Shown: positions 10,781 through 20,151, numbered from the stretch's first letter. The stretch is DNA of 64,000 nucleotides from Gilvimarinus algae (GCF_030518215.1 NZ_JAULRT010000032.1:62001-126000); one strand, 5' to 3'. Notes: generated from the sequence alone by a model not told the origin. Made by a program: numbers and translations.

Positions 10781-13700
10781 GCACCGTTCAACCCGACCCG
10801 AGTGATTTGAACAATCATCTCAACAATCTTCTTGGCCTGATCCATACCGCCACCAATGGCTTTGCATTCCTGGAACATGCGTGGCAGTAGCTTTTTACGG
10901 ATGTCGGCTTCAATGTTTTGGGGGTTGATGGAGTTCTCTGCAACGGAGGTTTCTACCGCCTGGTCAATTTCAAAGGCAACTTTGACCCACTTATCCTGAA
11001 CCTGCTGGTCGAAGACAGCCAAGGCTTCAGGCAGCACTTTCTTGAATACACCAAAGTAAGCCTGAGCATGGCGGTTCCCAGCAAAGGCATCGGGTATGTC
11101 GTTCAAGCGTCTGTCTTGAACTTGCTCTTCGAATTCACGGAACAGCATGTACTGTTTCAGAGGGTGGTCGAATAGTTTTTCAGCTTCCTCAATGGCCTGG
11201 CGCAGCAGCTTGGAGAACGCTTCCTGAGCATACGGATCGTCCCTTAGCTCTTGTTCTATCATGCGGGTTACGCGCGTTTTGATGATGTCGGTTTCGTTAC
11301 GGGTTTTATCTTCGCTCCAGTCTTCCGGCTGTTGCTTTTGCCCCATCTTGCCCACTTCATACACGCCACCAGGCTCTTTAACCTCGACACCCACCACATG
11401 CTTATCCAGCAGCTTTTTCACTTGTTCGGCGTATTCGTCGTAATCAATTCTCTCGCCCGCATCTTGCTGCACAAGTTGGCGCAGGCTGGAGAATTGCTTC
11501 ACGGTTTCTTTGTAGTGTCGACGATCCTGGTCGCTAAAGCTCTTGTCTTCAAAGAAGGTGGCGGATTGTAACGCTACCTTCAAGCAACTGGCGAAGGCTG
11601 TTAGGGCTTCGTAGAAGTCTTCACGCACCTTTAGATGCACGTCAACCAGCTCGCCTCCACGCTCTTCAATCTTTGGAACCAGCACCTGACGCAATTGCTC
11701 AATGTCGTTCTTGTTTTTAACGCCATCGAATATGGCCCATAGCTGCTTATAGAGCTGTGGCAGGCGCTTGTACTCGGTACTCATCTGGTTGTAGAGGCCG
11801 GCAATATCATTGATGTCGTAACCGCCCTGAGTGCGGGAGGCCAGATCCTGATATTTCTGGATGGTGGTATCCAGCTCAGCCAGAATGCCGCGATAGTCGA
11901 TGAGCAGACCAAACTTCTTCTTCGGGTGCAGGCGATTTACCCGTGCAATCGCCTGGATCAGGTTGTGCTCTTTCAGCGGTTTGTCGATATACAGCACAGC
12001 GTTTTTCGGCTCATCAAAGCCCGTGAGCAGCTTATCAACCACGATGAGTATCTTCAGTGAGTCATCTTTATCGAAGCGCTCTATCAGGTGTTTGGTGTAA
12101 GCCTGTTCATCCTGACTGCCTACGTTGTCTTTCCACCACTGAGTGACTTCCGGTGTGGTAGCCTCATCCACAGTCGTATTGCCTTCGCGACTATCTGGCG
12201 GGCTCATCACAACGGCCGATTCAAACAAGCCTGCTTCGTCGAGATACTTTTTGTACTTGATGGCAGATGCTTTGCTGTCGCAGGCTAACTGGCCTTTCAA
12301 ACCTTCGTCGATGTTCTTTACGAAATGGTTGGCAATATCCAGGGCAATCAAACGAATGCGGTCATCCGCACCGTATACCTGGCCTTTCTTGGCAAACTTG
12401 CGCTTTAGGTCGGCCTTTTGCTCCTCTGAAAGCCCTTCGGTAATACGCTCAAACCAACTGTCGATGGCGCGTTCATTCACATCCAGGTCGGGAATACGCT
12501 CTTCATACAGAAGCGGCGTTACCGTCTGGTCTTCCACCGCGCGTTGCATGGTGTAAGCATGCACAATGGGGCCAAACTTATTGGTGGTCTTGTCGTCTTT
12601 TAACAGTGGTGTGCCGGTGAAGGCGACAAAGGCAGCATTCGGCAGCGCCTGCTTCATACGAATATGGTTTTCACCACCTTGGCTGCGGTGGCCTTCATCA
12701 ATCAGCACAATGATGTCAGAGCTGTTGTTTACACACTCTGGCATTTTGGTAGCGGTATTAAACTTCTGGATGAGCGAGAAGATAATCCGCTCAGTGCCTT
12801 TGCCAATCTGTTCAGCCAAGCGTTTACCGGAGGTCGCCATGGCTGCTTCTTTGTCTTTCTTCCCGGCCAGTTCGCCGCCAGAGGCAAAGGTTTTGCTCAG
12901 CTGGGTTTCCAAATCTACCCGGTCAGTCACCACTACAATACGGCATTGCTTCAGGCTTTCGTGCAGGATCAGCGCCTTACTTAAAAACACCATAGTGAAT
13001 GACTTACCCGAACCCGTGGTGTGCCAAATCACACCGCCTTCACGGCCACCAGTGCTACTTCGGGTATTGATACGCTCAATTAGTCGCTTGATACCAAATA
13101 CCTGCTGATAACGGGCAACGATTTTGCCAGCCTTTTTATCGAACAAGGTGAAGTAACGGGTCATCTCCAGCAACCGAGTAGGGCTTAACAAGCTAATCAG
13201 TAATTGATCTTGCCCAGTAACCGCAAGTTCTCCCGCAGCAGTCAGGCTCTGGTACCAATCCAGGTCTTTTACCGGACGGTGGCTGAATAGGCCTGCCAAC
13301 TGTTCATCTTTGAGCGTTTTGTTTTTAATGGCGTACATCTCGGCATCTGTGATGTCTTCTTCACGCCAAGCAGCCCAGAACTTAGCGGGTGTGCCACAGG
13401 TACCATAACGGCCTTCGTTGCCGTTTATGGATAACAACATTTGGCTATAGGCGAACAATAACGGGATTTCATCATGGCGCTGATTACGCAGGCTTTGCGA
13501 AATGCCTTCGTCAATGGTGGGGCCTTTCTTGGCATTGCCATCCGGGCGCTTGGCTTCTATCACCACCAAAGGAATACCGTTTACAAAACACACAATATCG
13601 GGTCTGCGACTTTCCACTCCCCCCGAGCGGGTAACGGTAAATTCTTCGGTAAATACAAAGCTGTTATTCGCCGGGTTGTGCCAGTCAATCAGAGTGACAG

Positions 13701-14058
13701 TCGGGCTGGCCTTTTTACCATCCACAAACTCAGTGACGGAGATGCCATACAGCAGGTGGTTGTAGAGGCGCTCATTGGCAGATAACAGGCCTTCGTTAAG
13801 TGCGGGGCTACACACCTCGGCAATCAGGTTGTCGATAGCCTTTTCAGACAGCGGGTAGTTCTTACCCGCAAAGGTGAAAGTGCGCTTTTGCAGTTCACCA
13901 CGCAGTACCTGGCGTAACACCACCTCATCGGCCTTGCCACCACGAGCGGCTAACGCGAGTTCAGGAGAGAGGAACGACCACCCGAGGTTGGTCAATAACG
14001 TCAGGGCCGGTAACTTGGCACTGTATTCTTCCTGAAATTTGGGTGTGTATTGTGTCAT
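10777..14058 (-). CDS. hsdR: Type I restriction enzyme R subunit HsdR
   Basis: Restriction and DNA-translocation subunit, acting with HsdM2-HsdS. The 1093-residue protein has an N-terminal PD-(D/E)xK nuclease (RRPDIVCFVNGIPLVVIEAK, around residues 150-170). A SF2 helicase follows with Walker A TTGSGKSFTM near residue 348, a DEGHR box near 451, FTGTPL, and the motif VI-like QAIARVNRLHP. The C-terminal HsdR domain is complete. It starts 48 nt after the TIR-STAND gene rather than directly after hsdS, so the TIR-STAND gene is inside the operon. Confidence 0.96.
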   Translation of the reverse strand: MTQYTPKFQEEYSAKLPALTLLTNLGWSFLSPELALAARGGKADEVVLRQVLRGELQKRTFTFAGKNYPLSEKAIDNLIAEVCSPALNEGLLSANERLYNHLLYGISVTEFVDGKKASPTVTLIDWHNPANNSFVFTEEFTVTRSGGVESRRPDIVCFVNGIPLVVIEAKRPDGNAKKGPTIDEGISQSLRNQRHDEIPLLFAYSQMLLSINGNEGRYGTCGTPAKFWAAWREEDITDAEMYAIKNKTLKDEQLAGLFSHRPVKDLDWYQSLTAAGELAVTGQDQLLISLLSPTRLLEMTRYFTLFDKKAGKIVARYQQVFGIKRLIERINTRSSTGGREGGVIWHTTGSGKSFTMVFLSKALILHESLKQCRIVVVTDRVDLETQLSKTFASGGELAGKKDKEAAMATSGKRLAEQIGKGTERIIFSLIQKFNTATKMPECVNNSSDIIVLIDEGHRSQGGENHIRMKQALPNAAFVAFTGTPLLKDDKTTNKFGPIVHAYTMQRAVEDQTVTPLLYEERIPDLDVNERAIDSWFERITEGLSEEQKADLKRKFAKKGQVYGADDRIRLIALDIANHFVKNIDEGLKGQLACDSKASAIKYKKYLDEAGLFESAVVMSPPDSREGNTTVDEATTPEVTQWWKDNVGSQDEQAYTKHLIERFDKDDSLKILIVVDKLLTGFDEPKNAVLYIDKPLKEHNLIQAIARVNRLHPKKKFGLLIDYRGILAELDTTIQKYQDLASRTQGGYDINDIAGLYNQMSTEYKRLPQLYKQLWAIFDGVKNKNDIEQLRQVLVPKIEERGGELVDVHLKVREDFYEALTAFASCLKVALQSATFFEDKSFSDQDRRHYKETVKQFSSLRQLVQQDAGERIDYDEYAEQVKKLLDKHVVGVEVKEPGGVYEVGKMGQKQQPEDWSEDKTRNETDIIKTRVTRMIEQELRDDPYAQEAFSKLLRQAIEEAEKLFDHPLKQYMLFREFEEQVQDRRLNDIPDAFAGNRHAQAYFGVFKKVLPEALAVFDQQVQDKWVKVAFEIDQAVETSVAENSINPQNIEADIRKKLLPRMFQECKAIGGGMDQAKKIVEMIVQITRVGLNGA

Positions 14059-14106
14059 TCGTTATCTCTCTTCAACCCCTGATACTCGAGGTGCAGCAGC
14101 TCAGGG

Positions 14107-16644
14107 TTATCCAATACGTTTCTGTTTTTGCTCTATTAGTTGCTGTCCTTTGACTGACAGTCCAAGTAACTTTGATAGCTGTTGTTTCTCTTTATAATCG
14201 ACAGGGAACATATAAATATGTTGAATGACGAGCTCTTTCAAAATCCGAGTGCAAACAAAGTTTCCTTTTAACTTCTCAGCGCTTTGAGTGATGCTTTTCA
14301 TATCAATTCGCTTCAAAAAATGGAGTTCTATAGATTGTTTAAGAAGTAGCAGGGCTGGGGTCGATTCTTTCTCTTCTATTGCTTTATATATTTCCATTGC
14401 CTCTTTAGACCCGACTGATGTGGCAATTTTTCGAACTACGCTATTTATTACGCCGTAGGTTAGGTGAAGGTAAGCATTCTCTGCATGCTTCTCAATTTCT
14501 CCGTTTGTAAGTCCGGGATTCTCCGATAGATGAGCAGAAATAACTTTAACTATTTCATTTTTGGCTACATCAGATATGGCAATAAAGTACTTTAGAAACC
14601 TAAGTCCAGCATTAATGCCGTTTTCAGCAAGGATATTTAGAGAATCCCTTTTTAAAGATGCATGGCGATTTCTAATAATTTGACCAGCTATCTCCATTCC
14701 TTTAAAGGTTTTGTTTATGTCAGCTAGTATGTCTGGCGATTCGGATTCATCCAAATCATCGTGAGATCGTTCATTAGTATCAAGTTTTTCGTTATAAGCA
14801 TCTCGCTCCTTCTGAACTTCTCTCTGCTCCAAAATAAGCTCAGGAATTTGTTTCATGAAATCATCCATAAAAGAAAGCTGCTCTTTTTCAAGTGTTGCAG
14901 ATGGGTGTTCATTGAATAATTCAGAGAGTACATTCTGGAGGAGATTTATCACCCAACCATCCTTGGTGTGATGAGCAACAAATATCAAAATGTTGGCGAA
15001 ATCTTCTCTGTGGAGATTTTCTAAAAGGTAATTTACTTGTCTTTGGATGTCTGTATTTTCCAAATAGGACTCAGAAATCTTTTTCCCAACGAAAAAATAG
15101 TATATGTATGGGTATTTAAATCCTGTTCTAAATTCTTTCACTTGTAAGATTGAATGATTTGATAGTTTGGAGATGACATTCTCTTTGTTTACATCAAGGT
15201 ACACTTTGCAATAGTCTTCAAAAAAACTATCCAGTTGCGCCTCGTTGGGGTTTTGGTTGTTTGAAAATATCCACCAAGCAAGCTCAGTCAATACGTTCAA
15301 ATATTTATCAAATTCCCTCTCATTTATCTTGGCATTTTCGAATGACTGATAAATAAGTTGTTGATAGCAATGCCCGTGCGAAGAAAGCTCAAGATTTAAC
15401 TTGGAGTGTGCTTCAAACATTTGGAGCAACATTAAAATGTAAATAGGCTTCGGCGGGACTATATTTTTCTTTACAATTGAGTTTATCGTTTCCTTGAGTT
15501 CATCACATCTAGTATAGAGATCTTCTTCAGATATGGTTTGTTCTATTCCAAGCGATATCCATCGCTGAATAATTTCTTCTCTTTTTTTATTTCCAAGTCC
15601 TATAAGCTCGGCTCGCCCGAAATCATCGAGTGCAGGAATTTCATCCACAAGCAAAGAGAAAGCTAGCTGATGCGTAAATATACACTTATCAGCAAAAAGG
15701 CATATATCACTTATGAATTTATCTCGATATCTTCGGTTGAGCCCTATTTCATCAATATTGTCAATTATTATAATTTTTTCTTGTGAGGCCATGAAATCTT
15801 CATATGTTAGTCCCTCATACTGCCGATCCAGCTCTTTCTTAATTATAACCTCAGGGTTTGCATCCTTAACCTTGCTACCTTCCAGTATTAAGGGAGTTTT
15901 TGATTGAGTAAGAAATGATTTGTAGTAGTGTTTTAAAAGTGAGGTTTTACCTTGCTGTTCCTCGCCAAATACGAGGAACCTTTCAAATTTGTTCGGTAAA
16001 GAGCAAGCGCTCCTATATATTCTTAATTCGTTCCTCGCGTCGTCATTAATTTCAACGTCAGGAATGATGTAGATATCTGGAAGTCTTATTCTGTCTACTT
16101 TTCTGTGGGTTAGTGTTATTTCTGTGTCGTCTAGCCATTCCCGTATGGATTCGGATGGAGATATTTTTCCTTCTTTGACCAAATTAATGGATTCATTTGC
16201 TTTTGGCTGGAACTCACTTATATGTCTTTTAATCCCCTGAATGACGTCAACCCAGGCTTCATCATTATTCGGTGATGCTACTGGCTTAACATCTTTGGGG
16301 AGGCCTTGTAATTTAGAAAGTGGTGAATCCGACCACTCAACGGCTCGAATAACAATAGGTATAAGTTGCGCTTCTCCCGAGTTGTGCATTGATAAAGCTG
16401 TTTCTGCTTCAATATTCACGCAATAGTCAGAACTCAAGAACGATGAGCTGATTAAAAATAAAATCAAATCAGAATTTTTAAGGTTTCCATTGATTTCATG
16501 GCTCCAATCAGTTCCGGGGATTATTTTTCTATCATTCCATTCACTGATAGCTCCCGATCTTACAAGACCGGACAAGTGTTCAGTTAAGCTGTTCTTAAAC
16601 TCTTCATCTTTATGTGAGTAGCTGATAAAAACTTTTGTAGGCAT
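14107..16644 (-). CDS. TIR-domain STAND-like NTPase (putative anti-phage effector)
   Basis: Predicted immune protein: an N-terminal TIR domain (about residues 1-130) with FISYSHKDEEF, SDLILFLISSSFLSSDYC and candidate catalytic Glu79 or Glu81. After it comes a P-loop NTPase with Walker A GEEQQGKTSL near residue 226 and Walker B IIIIDNIDEIG near 287. The remaining ~500 residues are helical with an acidic segment near 620-660. TIR domains in bacterial immunity cleave NAD+; STAND modules act as phage sensors. It lies between hsdS (14 nt upstream) and hsdR on the same strand with SD GGA before ATG 16644. Base composition is much more AT-rich than the hsd genes, suggesting separate acquisition. Function is inferred from domain architecture. 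Confidence 0.85.
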   Translation of the reverse strand: MPTKVFISYSHKDEEFKNSLTEHLSGLVRSGAISEWNDRKIIPGTDWSHEINGNLKNSDLILFLISSSFLSSDYCVNIEAETALSMHNSGEAQLIPIVIRAVEWSDSPLSKLQGLPKDVKPVASPNNDEAWVDVIQGIKRHISEFQPKANESINLVKEGKISPSESIREWLDDTEITLTHRKVDRIRLPDIYIIPDVEINDDARNELRIYRSACSLPNKFERFLVFGEEQQGKTSLLKHYYKSFLTQSKTPLILEGSKVKDANPEVIIKKELDRQYEGLTYEDFMASQEKIIIIDNIDEIGLNRRYRDKFISDICLFADKCIFTHQLAFSLLVDEIPALDDFGRAELIGLGNKKREEIIQRWISLGIEQTISEEDLYTRCDELKETINSIVKKNIVPPKPIYILMLLQMFEAHSKLNLELSSHGHCYQQLIYQSFENAKINEREFDKYLNVLTELAWWIFSNNQNPNEAQLDSFFEDYCKVYLDVNKENVISKLSNHSILQVKEFRTGFKYPYIYYFFVGKKISESYLENTDIQRQVNYLLENLHREDFANILIFVAHHTKDGWVINLLQNVLSELFNEHPSATLEKEQLSFMDDFMKQIPELILEQREVQKERDAYNEKLDTNERSHDDLDESESPDILADINKTFKGMEIAGQIIRNRHASLKRDSLNILAENGINAGLRFLKYFIAISDVAKNEIVKVISAHLSENPGLTNGEIEKHAENAYLHLTYGVINSVVRKIATSVGSKEAMEIYKAIEEKESTPALLLLKQSIELHFLKRIDMKSITQSAEKLKGNFVCTRILKELVIQHIYMFPVDYKEKQQLSKLLGLSVKGQQLIEQKQKRIG

Positions 16645-16658
16645 ATTTAGTCCTTTAA

Positions 16659-17909
16659 TTAATTGATAACCCGTCGCTTACCCGTTAACAGCTGCTGCAT
16701 CAGGGCTTTTTTCTCTTGCTTCAAGCGATCCAACTTCTGTTGCAAGCTGGTAATCTTTTGGTCTGCGATCGAAATTACATCTGCAATTTTTTGCTGCTCC
16801 TCAAGGGGAGGGATCCGAAAATGAACTTTATTGATCCCGCCGATAGAAAGGCCAAACCTGGTTGCACCTGTCGCCAAGGTAAAGAAGTAATATCTAGTTT
16901 TTGGCAATGAAAACAGATAATTCAGAAAAGCCCCTTTTGCTGTTTCAGTTTTAGGTCTCACGATCGCAAGGTGATAGCCACATACCACTCCTCCAAGATC
17001 CTCCGATACCAATGCAGGCACTGCAATGTCTCCAGGAGTCTCTGAGTCTTTAGTAATAATCACATCGTTAATTTGCAAAGTATATTTTTCAATCTCAGCA
17101 GGCTTCGCAGTGGCTTTCATAAAGTTCAAGCCGCGCGTAATGTGATGGTTGTAGTAAACATCGGTGTAGTTACAGAGCTCTACAGGAATCTCACCATCTA
17201 TAGTTTTTTTATCAACTGGGCTTACAATTACCTGTGCGGCATCAGTCAAAAAGTGATCTTTCCACTCCCCGCTAAACCTAACCCCATTCTTATCCAGTAG
17301 GCGCTTTTTGCCGGTGAGCAGTTGTTGCATCAGGGCTTTTTTCTGTTGCTGACTGTTTGTGAGCAGCTGTTCGGTGGTGTTGATAGCCTTATCCCAGGCG
17401 GAAAGGATTTGGGCGATTTTCTTTTGTTCGGGATATGGGGGTATCGGTGCCGGGAGATCCTGAACTTGCTTGGCTGATAAATTTGCTTGCTTCGTCCCGC
17501 CAGGGAAGGAATAGAGACGCGATAATATTATTTCGCTTCTCAAAAGGCTGAGTAGAAAGCCCGTACTAGTCTTATCTTTAGGGACGAACTTCATCACTCG
17601 TTGATTAAGAAGTGATTCCGGCGCACTTTTAGGAATTTCAACAGTGAATCCATAATCTCGCTTACCCATTGTGCCAGTCATCGACATGACTAGGTCACCA
17701 GGTTTTACGACGAATCGCTTGTATTCGTCTTTATACGTCGCGGGAAGAAATACTGGGCTACGTTCAAAATCAAGAGTATTTTGGTACAGATTTCCCATCC
17801 TTAATAGAGGAATCCCATTTGGCGTAAAGTCCGTACTTTTGAATGCATAACCCATAACAGTATCTGCAAGGTCACTCAGTGAACCAATCGTCCAATCCCT
17901 AGGCACCAT
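16659..17909 (-). CDS. hsdS: Type I restriction enzyme specificity subunit HsdS
   Basis: DNA-recognition subunit. Two target-recognition domains are each followed by a conserved coiled-coil: first IPPYPEQKKIAQILSAWDKA near residues 155-175, then IPPLEEQQKIADVISIADQK near 370-390, each ending with QEKKALMQQLLTGK-type repeats (QQKKALMQQLLTGKKR; KALMQQLLTGKRR). The 416-residue length is normal. The start ATG at 17909 overlaps the hsdM stop by 11 nt. TRD regions are more AT-rich than the coiled-coil parts, as usual for exchanged TRDs. Confidence 0.95.
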   Translation of the reverse strand: MVPRDWTIGSLSDLADTVMGYAFKSTDFTPNGIPLLRMGNLYQNTLDFERSPVFLPATYKDEYKRFVVKPGDLVMSMTGTMGKRDYGFTVEIPKSAPESLLNQRVMKFVPKDKTSTGFLLSLLRSEIILSRLYSFPGGTKQANLSAKQVQDLPAPIPPYPEQKKIAQILSAWDKAINTTEQLLTNSQQQKKALMQQLLTGKKRLLDKNGVRFSGEWKDHFLTDAAQVIVSPVDKKTIDGEIPVELCNYTDVYYNHHITRGLNFMKATAKPAEIEKYTLQINDVIITKDSETPGDIAVPALVSEDLGGVVCGYHLAIVRPKTETAKGAFLNYLFSLPKTRYYFFTLATGATRFGLSIGGINKVHFRIPPLEEQQKIADVISIADQKITSLQQKLDRLKQEKKALMQQLLTGKRRVIN

Positions 17910-19443
17910 ATCCCAACTCCTCCAGATACTTAGCCATCTCGGTTTCCAGCTCGCTCAGTTGAGCTTTTAGCTGTTCACGCTCTGCACGTACCGCCATCAA
18001 GTCGATTTCTTCCTCTTCTTCAAAGGTATCGACATAACGCGGGATGTTCAGGTTGTAGTCGTTCTCTTTGATCTCTTCGAGGCTGGCGACGTAGGCGTAT
18101 TTATCGATATCTTTACCTGCACGATACGTCTCAACTACTTTGGCGATATTGTCTTCAGTTAGCAGATTCTGGTTTTTACCGGCTTTGAAGTCGCGGCTGG
18201 CATCAATAAACATAACCCCTGGATTCCCGCCTTCGCGGGAATGACGGTCGGTACGGAAGATCAGAATCGCCGCTGGAATACCGGTGCCGTAAAACAGCTT
18301 TTCTGGCAGGCCGATCACCGCATCTAGCAGGTTTTCGTCAATCAGTTGCTGGCGAATTTTTCCCTCAGACGAGCCACGGAATAACACGCCGTGCGGCACT
18401 ACCACGCCCATTCTTCCGCTTTTGGGCTTGAGGGTTTCGATCATGTGCAGGATAAAGGCGTAGTCGCCTTTGGTTTTTGGCGGTACACCTCGGCGGAAGC
18501 GGCTGAACTTGTCGTGCTCGGCTTCGTCGTGACCCCATTTATCCAGACTGAACGGAGGGTTGGCGGTTACGATGTCAAACAGCATCAAGTCGCCATTTTT
18601 ATCGAGCAGCTTGGGGTTGCGGATGGTGTCGCCCCATTCAATTTTGTGGTTGTCTTCGCCGTGTAGGAACATGTTCATTTTTGCCAGTGACCAGGTGGAG
18701 CCAATGGCCTCTTGCCCATACAGGGCGTATTGCTTGCTGCCGTGGTTGGCCACGACCTTGCGGCCACACTTCATCAGCAGCGAGCCAGAACCGCAGGCGG
18801 GGTCGCAAATGCTGTCACCCGGTTGTGGGTCTAACAACTCGGCGATCAGGTCACTGACTTCGGGCGGGGTATAAAACTCACCGGCTTTCTGGCCACCACT
18901 GGCCGCGAAGTTTTTAATCAGGTATTCATAGGCGTTACCAATCACATCCAGCGTACCGACGCGGCTGGGTTTAAGGTTAAGCTCGGGTTTGGCAAAGTCT
19001 TCCAACAGGTGACGCAGAATAGTGTTCTTTTGCTTTTCTTCACCCAATTTGTCGGTATTAAAGCTGATGTCCTGGAATACGCTCTTACCAGCATCTTTTA
19101 ACTTTGTGCCGTTGGCTTCTTCAATGGCGTGCAACGCCTGGTCGATACGCTCACCGTTACCGGGTTCGTGGCGGTGCTCCCACAGCGTGTAAAAACTTGC
19201 GATTTTAGGTAGAACGAAGCGCTCATTCTTCATCATTTCTTCGATGAGTTCCGGCTCGTCGCCGTATTCGGCTTTGTAGCCATCGTAGTGATCCTGCCAT
19301 ACATCGGAGATGTATTTGAGGAACAGCATGGTAAGGATGAAGTCTTTATAGGTGTCGGCGCTGATGGTGCCACGGAAGGTATCGCAGGCGTTCCAGAGCG
19401 CTTTGTTAATACTGTCTTGGTTGATTGTGTCGATAGTGCTCAT
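17899..19443 (-). CDS. hsdM: Type I restriction enzyme methylase HsdM
   Basis: N6-adenine methyltransferase subunit. The 514-residue protein has the N-terminal HsdM helical domain (SINKALWNACDTFRGTISA). The SAM motif DPACGSGSLL is near residue 212 and the catalytic NPPF is near residue 295. An unusual point is residues about 399-410 (DRHSREGGNPGV), an in-frame insert encoded by a palindromic repeat, between IPAAILIFRT and MFIDASRDF, which are normally almost adjacent. The frame is preserved, and the site is a surface loop by family alignment from memory. It sits 15 nt after the single-TRD HsdS-like gene and overlaps hsdS. Confidence 0.95.
   Translation of the reverse strand: MSTIDTINQDSINKALWNACDTFRGTISADTYKDFILTMLFLKYISDVWQDHYDGYKAEYGDEPELIEEMMKNERFVLPKIASFYTLWEHRHEPGNGERIDQALHAIEEANGTKLKDAGKSVFQDISFNTDKLGEEKQKNTILRHLLEDFAKPELNLKPSRVGTLDVIGNAYEYLIKNFAASGGQKAGEFYTPPEVSDLIAELLDPQPGDSICDPACGSGSLLMKCGRKVVANHGSKQYALYGQEAIGSTWSLAKMNMFLHGEDNHKIEWGDTIRNPKLLDKNGDLMLFDIVTANPPFSLDKWGHDEAEHDKFSRFRRGVPPKTKGDYAFILHMIETLKPKSGRMGVVVPHGVLFRGSSEGKIRQQLIDENLLDAVIGLPEKLFYGTGIPAAILIFRTDRHSREGGNPGVMFIDASRDFKAGKNQNLLTEDNIAKVVETYRAGKDIDKYAYVASLEEIKENDYNLNIPRYVDTFEEEEEIDLMAVRAEREQLKAQLSELETEMAKYLEELGYGA
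18221..18247. repeat. REP-like palindrome inside hsdM
   Basis: ATTCCCGC (18223-18230), loop CTTC, GCGGGAAT (18235-18242): a perfect 8-bp inverted repeat within GGATTCCCGC..GCGGGAATGACGG. This is the widespread gammaproteobacterial/proteobacterial intergenic repeat, whose translation reads HSREGGNP. Here it lies in a coding sequence and keeps the frame. Confidence 0.85.
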
Positions 19444-19458
19444 CCACTTGTTCCTTAA

Positions 19459-20088
19459 TCAGGCTTTTGCCGAGTTCTTGTTAGTTGATGTGTGGTTGCC
19501 AGATTTCGCCTCTTGGCTATAAAGGTCTAGGGCGATAGCTGTCATTATCTTTTTGCTATTTCGTAGTAGTTGCTCGGCTAGCTGCTGCTCATTGCTCATT
19601 GCGGTGCTGAGTCCAATGATGGCATGTTGATCTTCTATGGGGGGTACCATTATCGGAGCGTTTTCCAGTACGGACCGTCGAATGCTTTTAGCTAAAGTGC
19701 CTTCTGCGCCCTGCTCAAAGTGCTTCTGGCAGGGTTGTTGGTTTAGTAGCCAGGCTAGGTAGCCTGGCAGCACTAGGTTGTTTTTTGTCCTAACAATAAA
19801 AAAATGTGGGGCGGCTACGGCTTGCTTCTTGGCCTTTAATAGTGTGCCATCCACTAATACGGCGTAATTTTGGCTTCCTTTGGCTGCTACTAAAATGTCG
19901 CCTTCTTGCAGCCAGTTTGGGGATTTCTTGCCGGCCAGGCTGGTTGGAGTACATGAGTCCCAGTTAATGCCTTTTTGTGGCTGGACATCCTTAAGTTGTA
20001 GTGCAACTACGACGGAGTCTTCCGTATGCACGATTCTTCCGCGAAATGGATGGCCGGCGGTTATTTTGGCGACTTCGGAGAGTTTCAT
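19459..20088 (-). CDS. Single-TRD HsdS-like protein (restriction endonuclease subunit S family)
   Basis: A 209-residue protein with one target-recognition domain only. It opens MKLSEVAKITAGHPFRGR and contains LQLKDVQPQKGINW, LQEGDILVAAKGS, LPGYLAWLLNQ, and IMVPPIEDQHAIIGLSTAM followed by a short helical tail. These match half of an HsdS. It is the first gene of the operon, 15 nt ahead of hsdM, and a full hsdS is also present. So it could act as an alternative specificity half, or as a DNA-binding regulator of the operon; neither is shown. No Shine-Dalgarno is visible because the start codon sits at the edge of a 14-bp palindrome. Confidence 0.82.
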   Translation of the reverse strand: MKLSEVAKITAGHPFRGRIVHTEDSVVVALQLKDVQPQKGINWDSCTPTSLAGKKSPNWLQEGDILVAAKGSQNYAVLVDGTLLKAKKQAVAAPHFFIVRTKNNLVLPGYLAWLLNQQPCQKHFEQGAEGTLAKSIRRSVLENAPIMVPPIEDQHAIIGLSTAMSNEQQLAEQLLRNSKKIMTAIALDLYSQEAKSGNHTSTNKNSAKA

Positions 20089-20121
20089 ATATTTGCATCA
20101 TTGGTGTTGATGCAAATATAT
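20087..20121. promoter_or_regulatory. Perfect 14-bp palindrome over the RM-operon promoter and start codon
   Basis: ATATATTTGCATCA (20087-20100), 7-nt spacer, TGATGCAAATATAT (20108-20121). The ATG of the first RM gene (20086-20088, minus strand) begins at the edge of one arm. The other arm overlaps the likely -10 region. Acts either as a repressor operator or as a hairpin at the 5' end of the transcript. Confidence 0.8.
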
Positions 20122-20146
20122 TGGGGGTTATTTGTCTGAGTGTCAA
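20118..20146 (-). promoter_or_regulatory. Predicted sigma70 promoter of the RM operon
   Basis: On the minus strand, TTGACA (20146-20141) is followed after about 17-18 nt by an AT-rich -10 candidate (CAATAT/AATATA, about 20123-20117). Transcription would begin inside the palindrome, so the mRNA would be nearly leaderless. Confidence 0.5.
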
Positions 20147-20151
20147 TAAAA

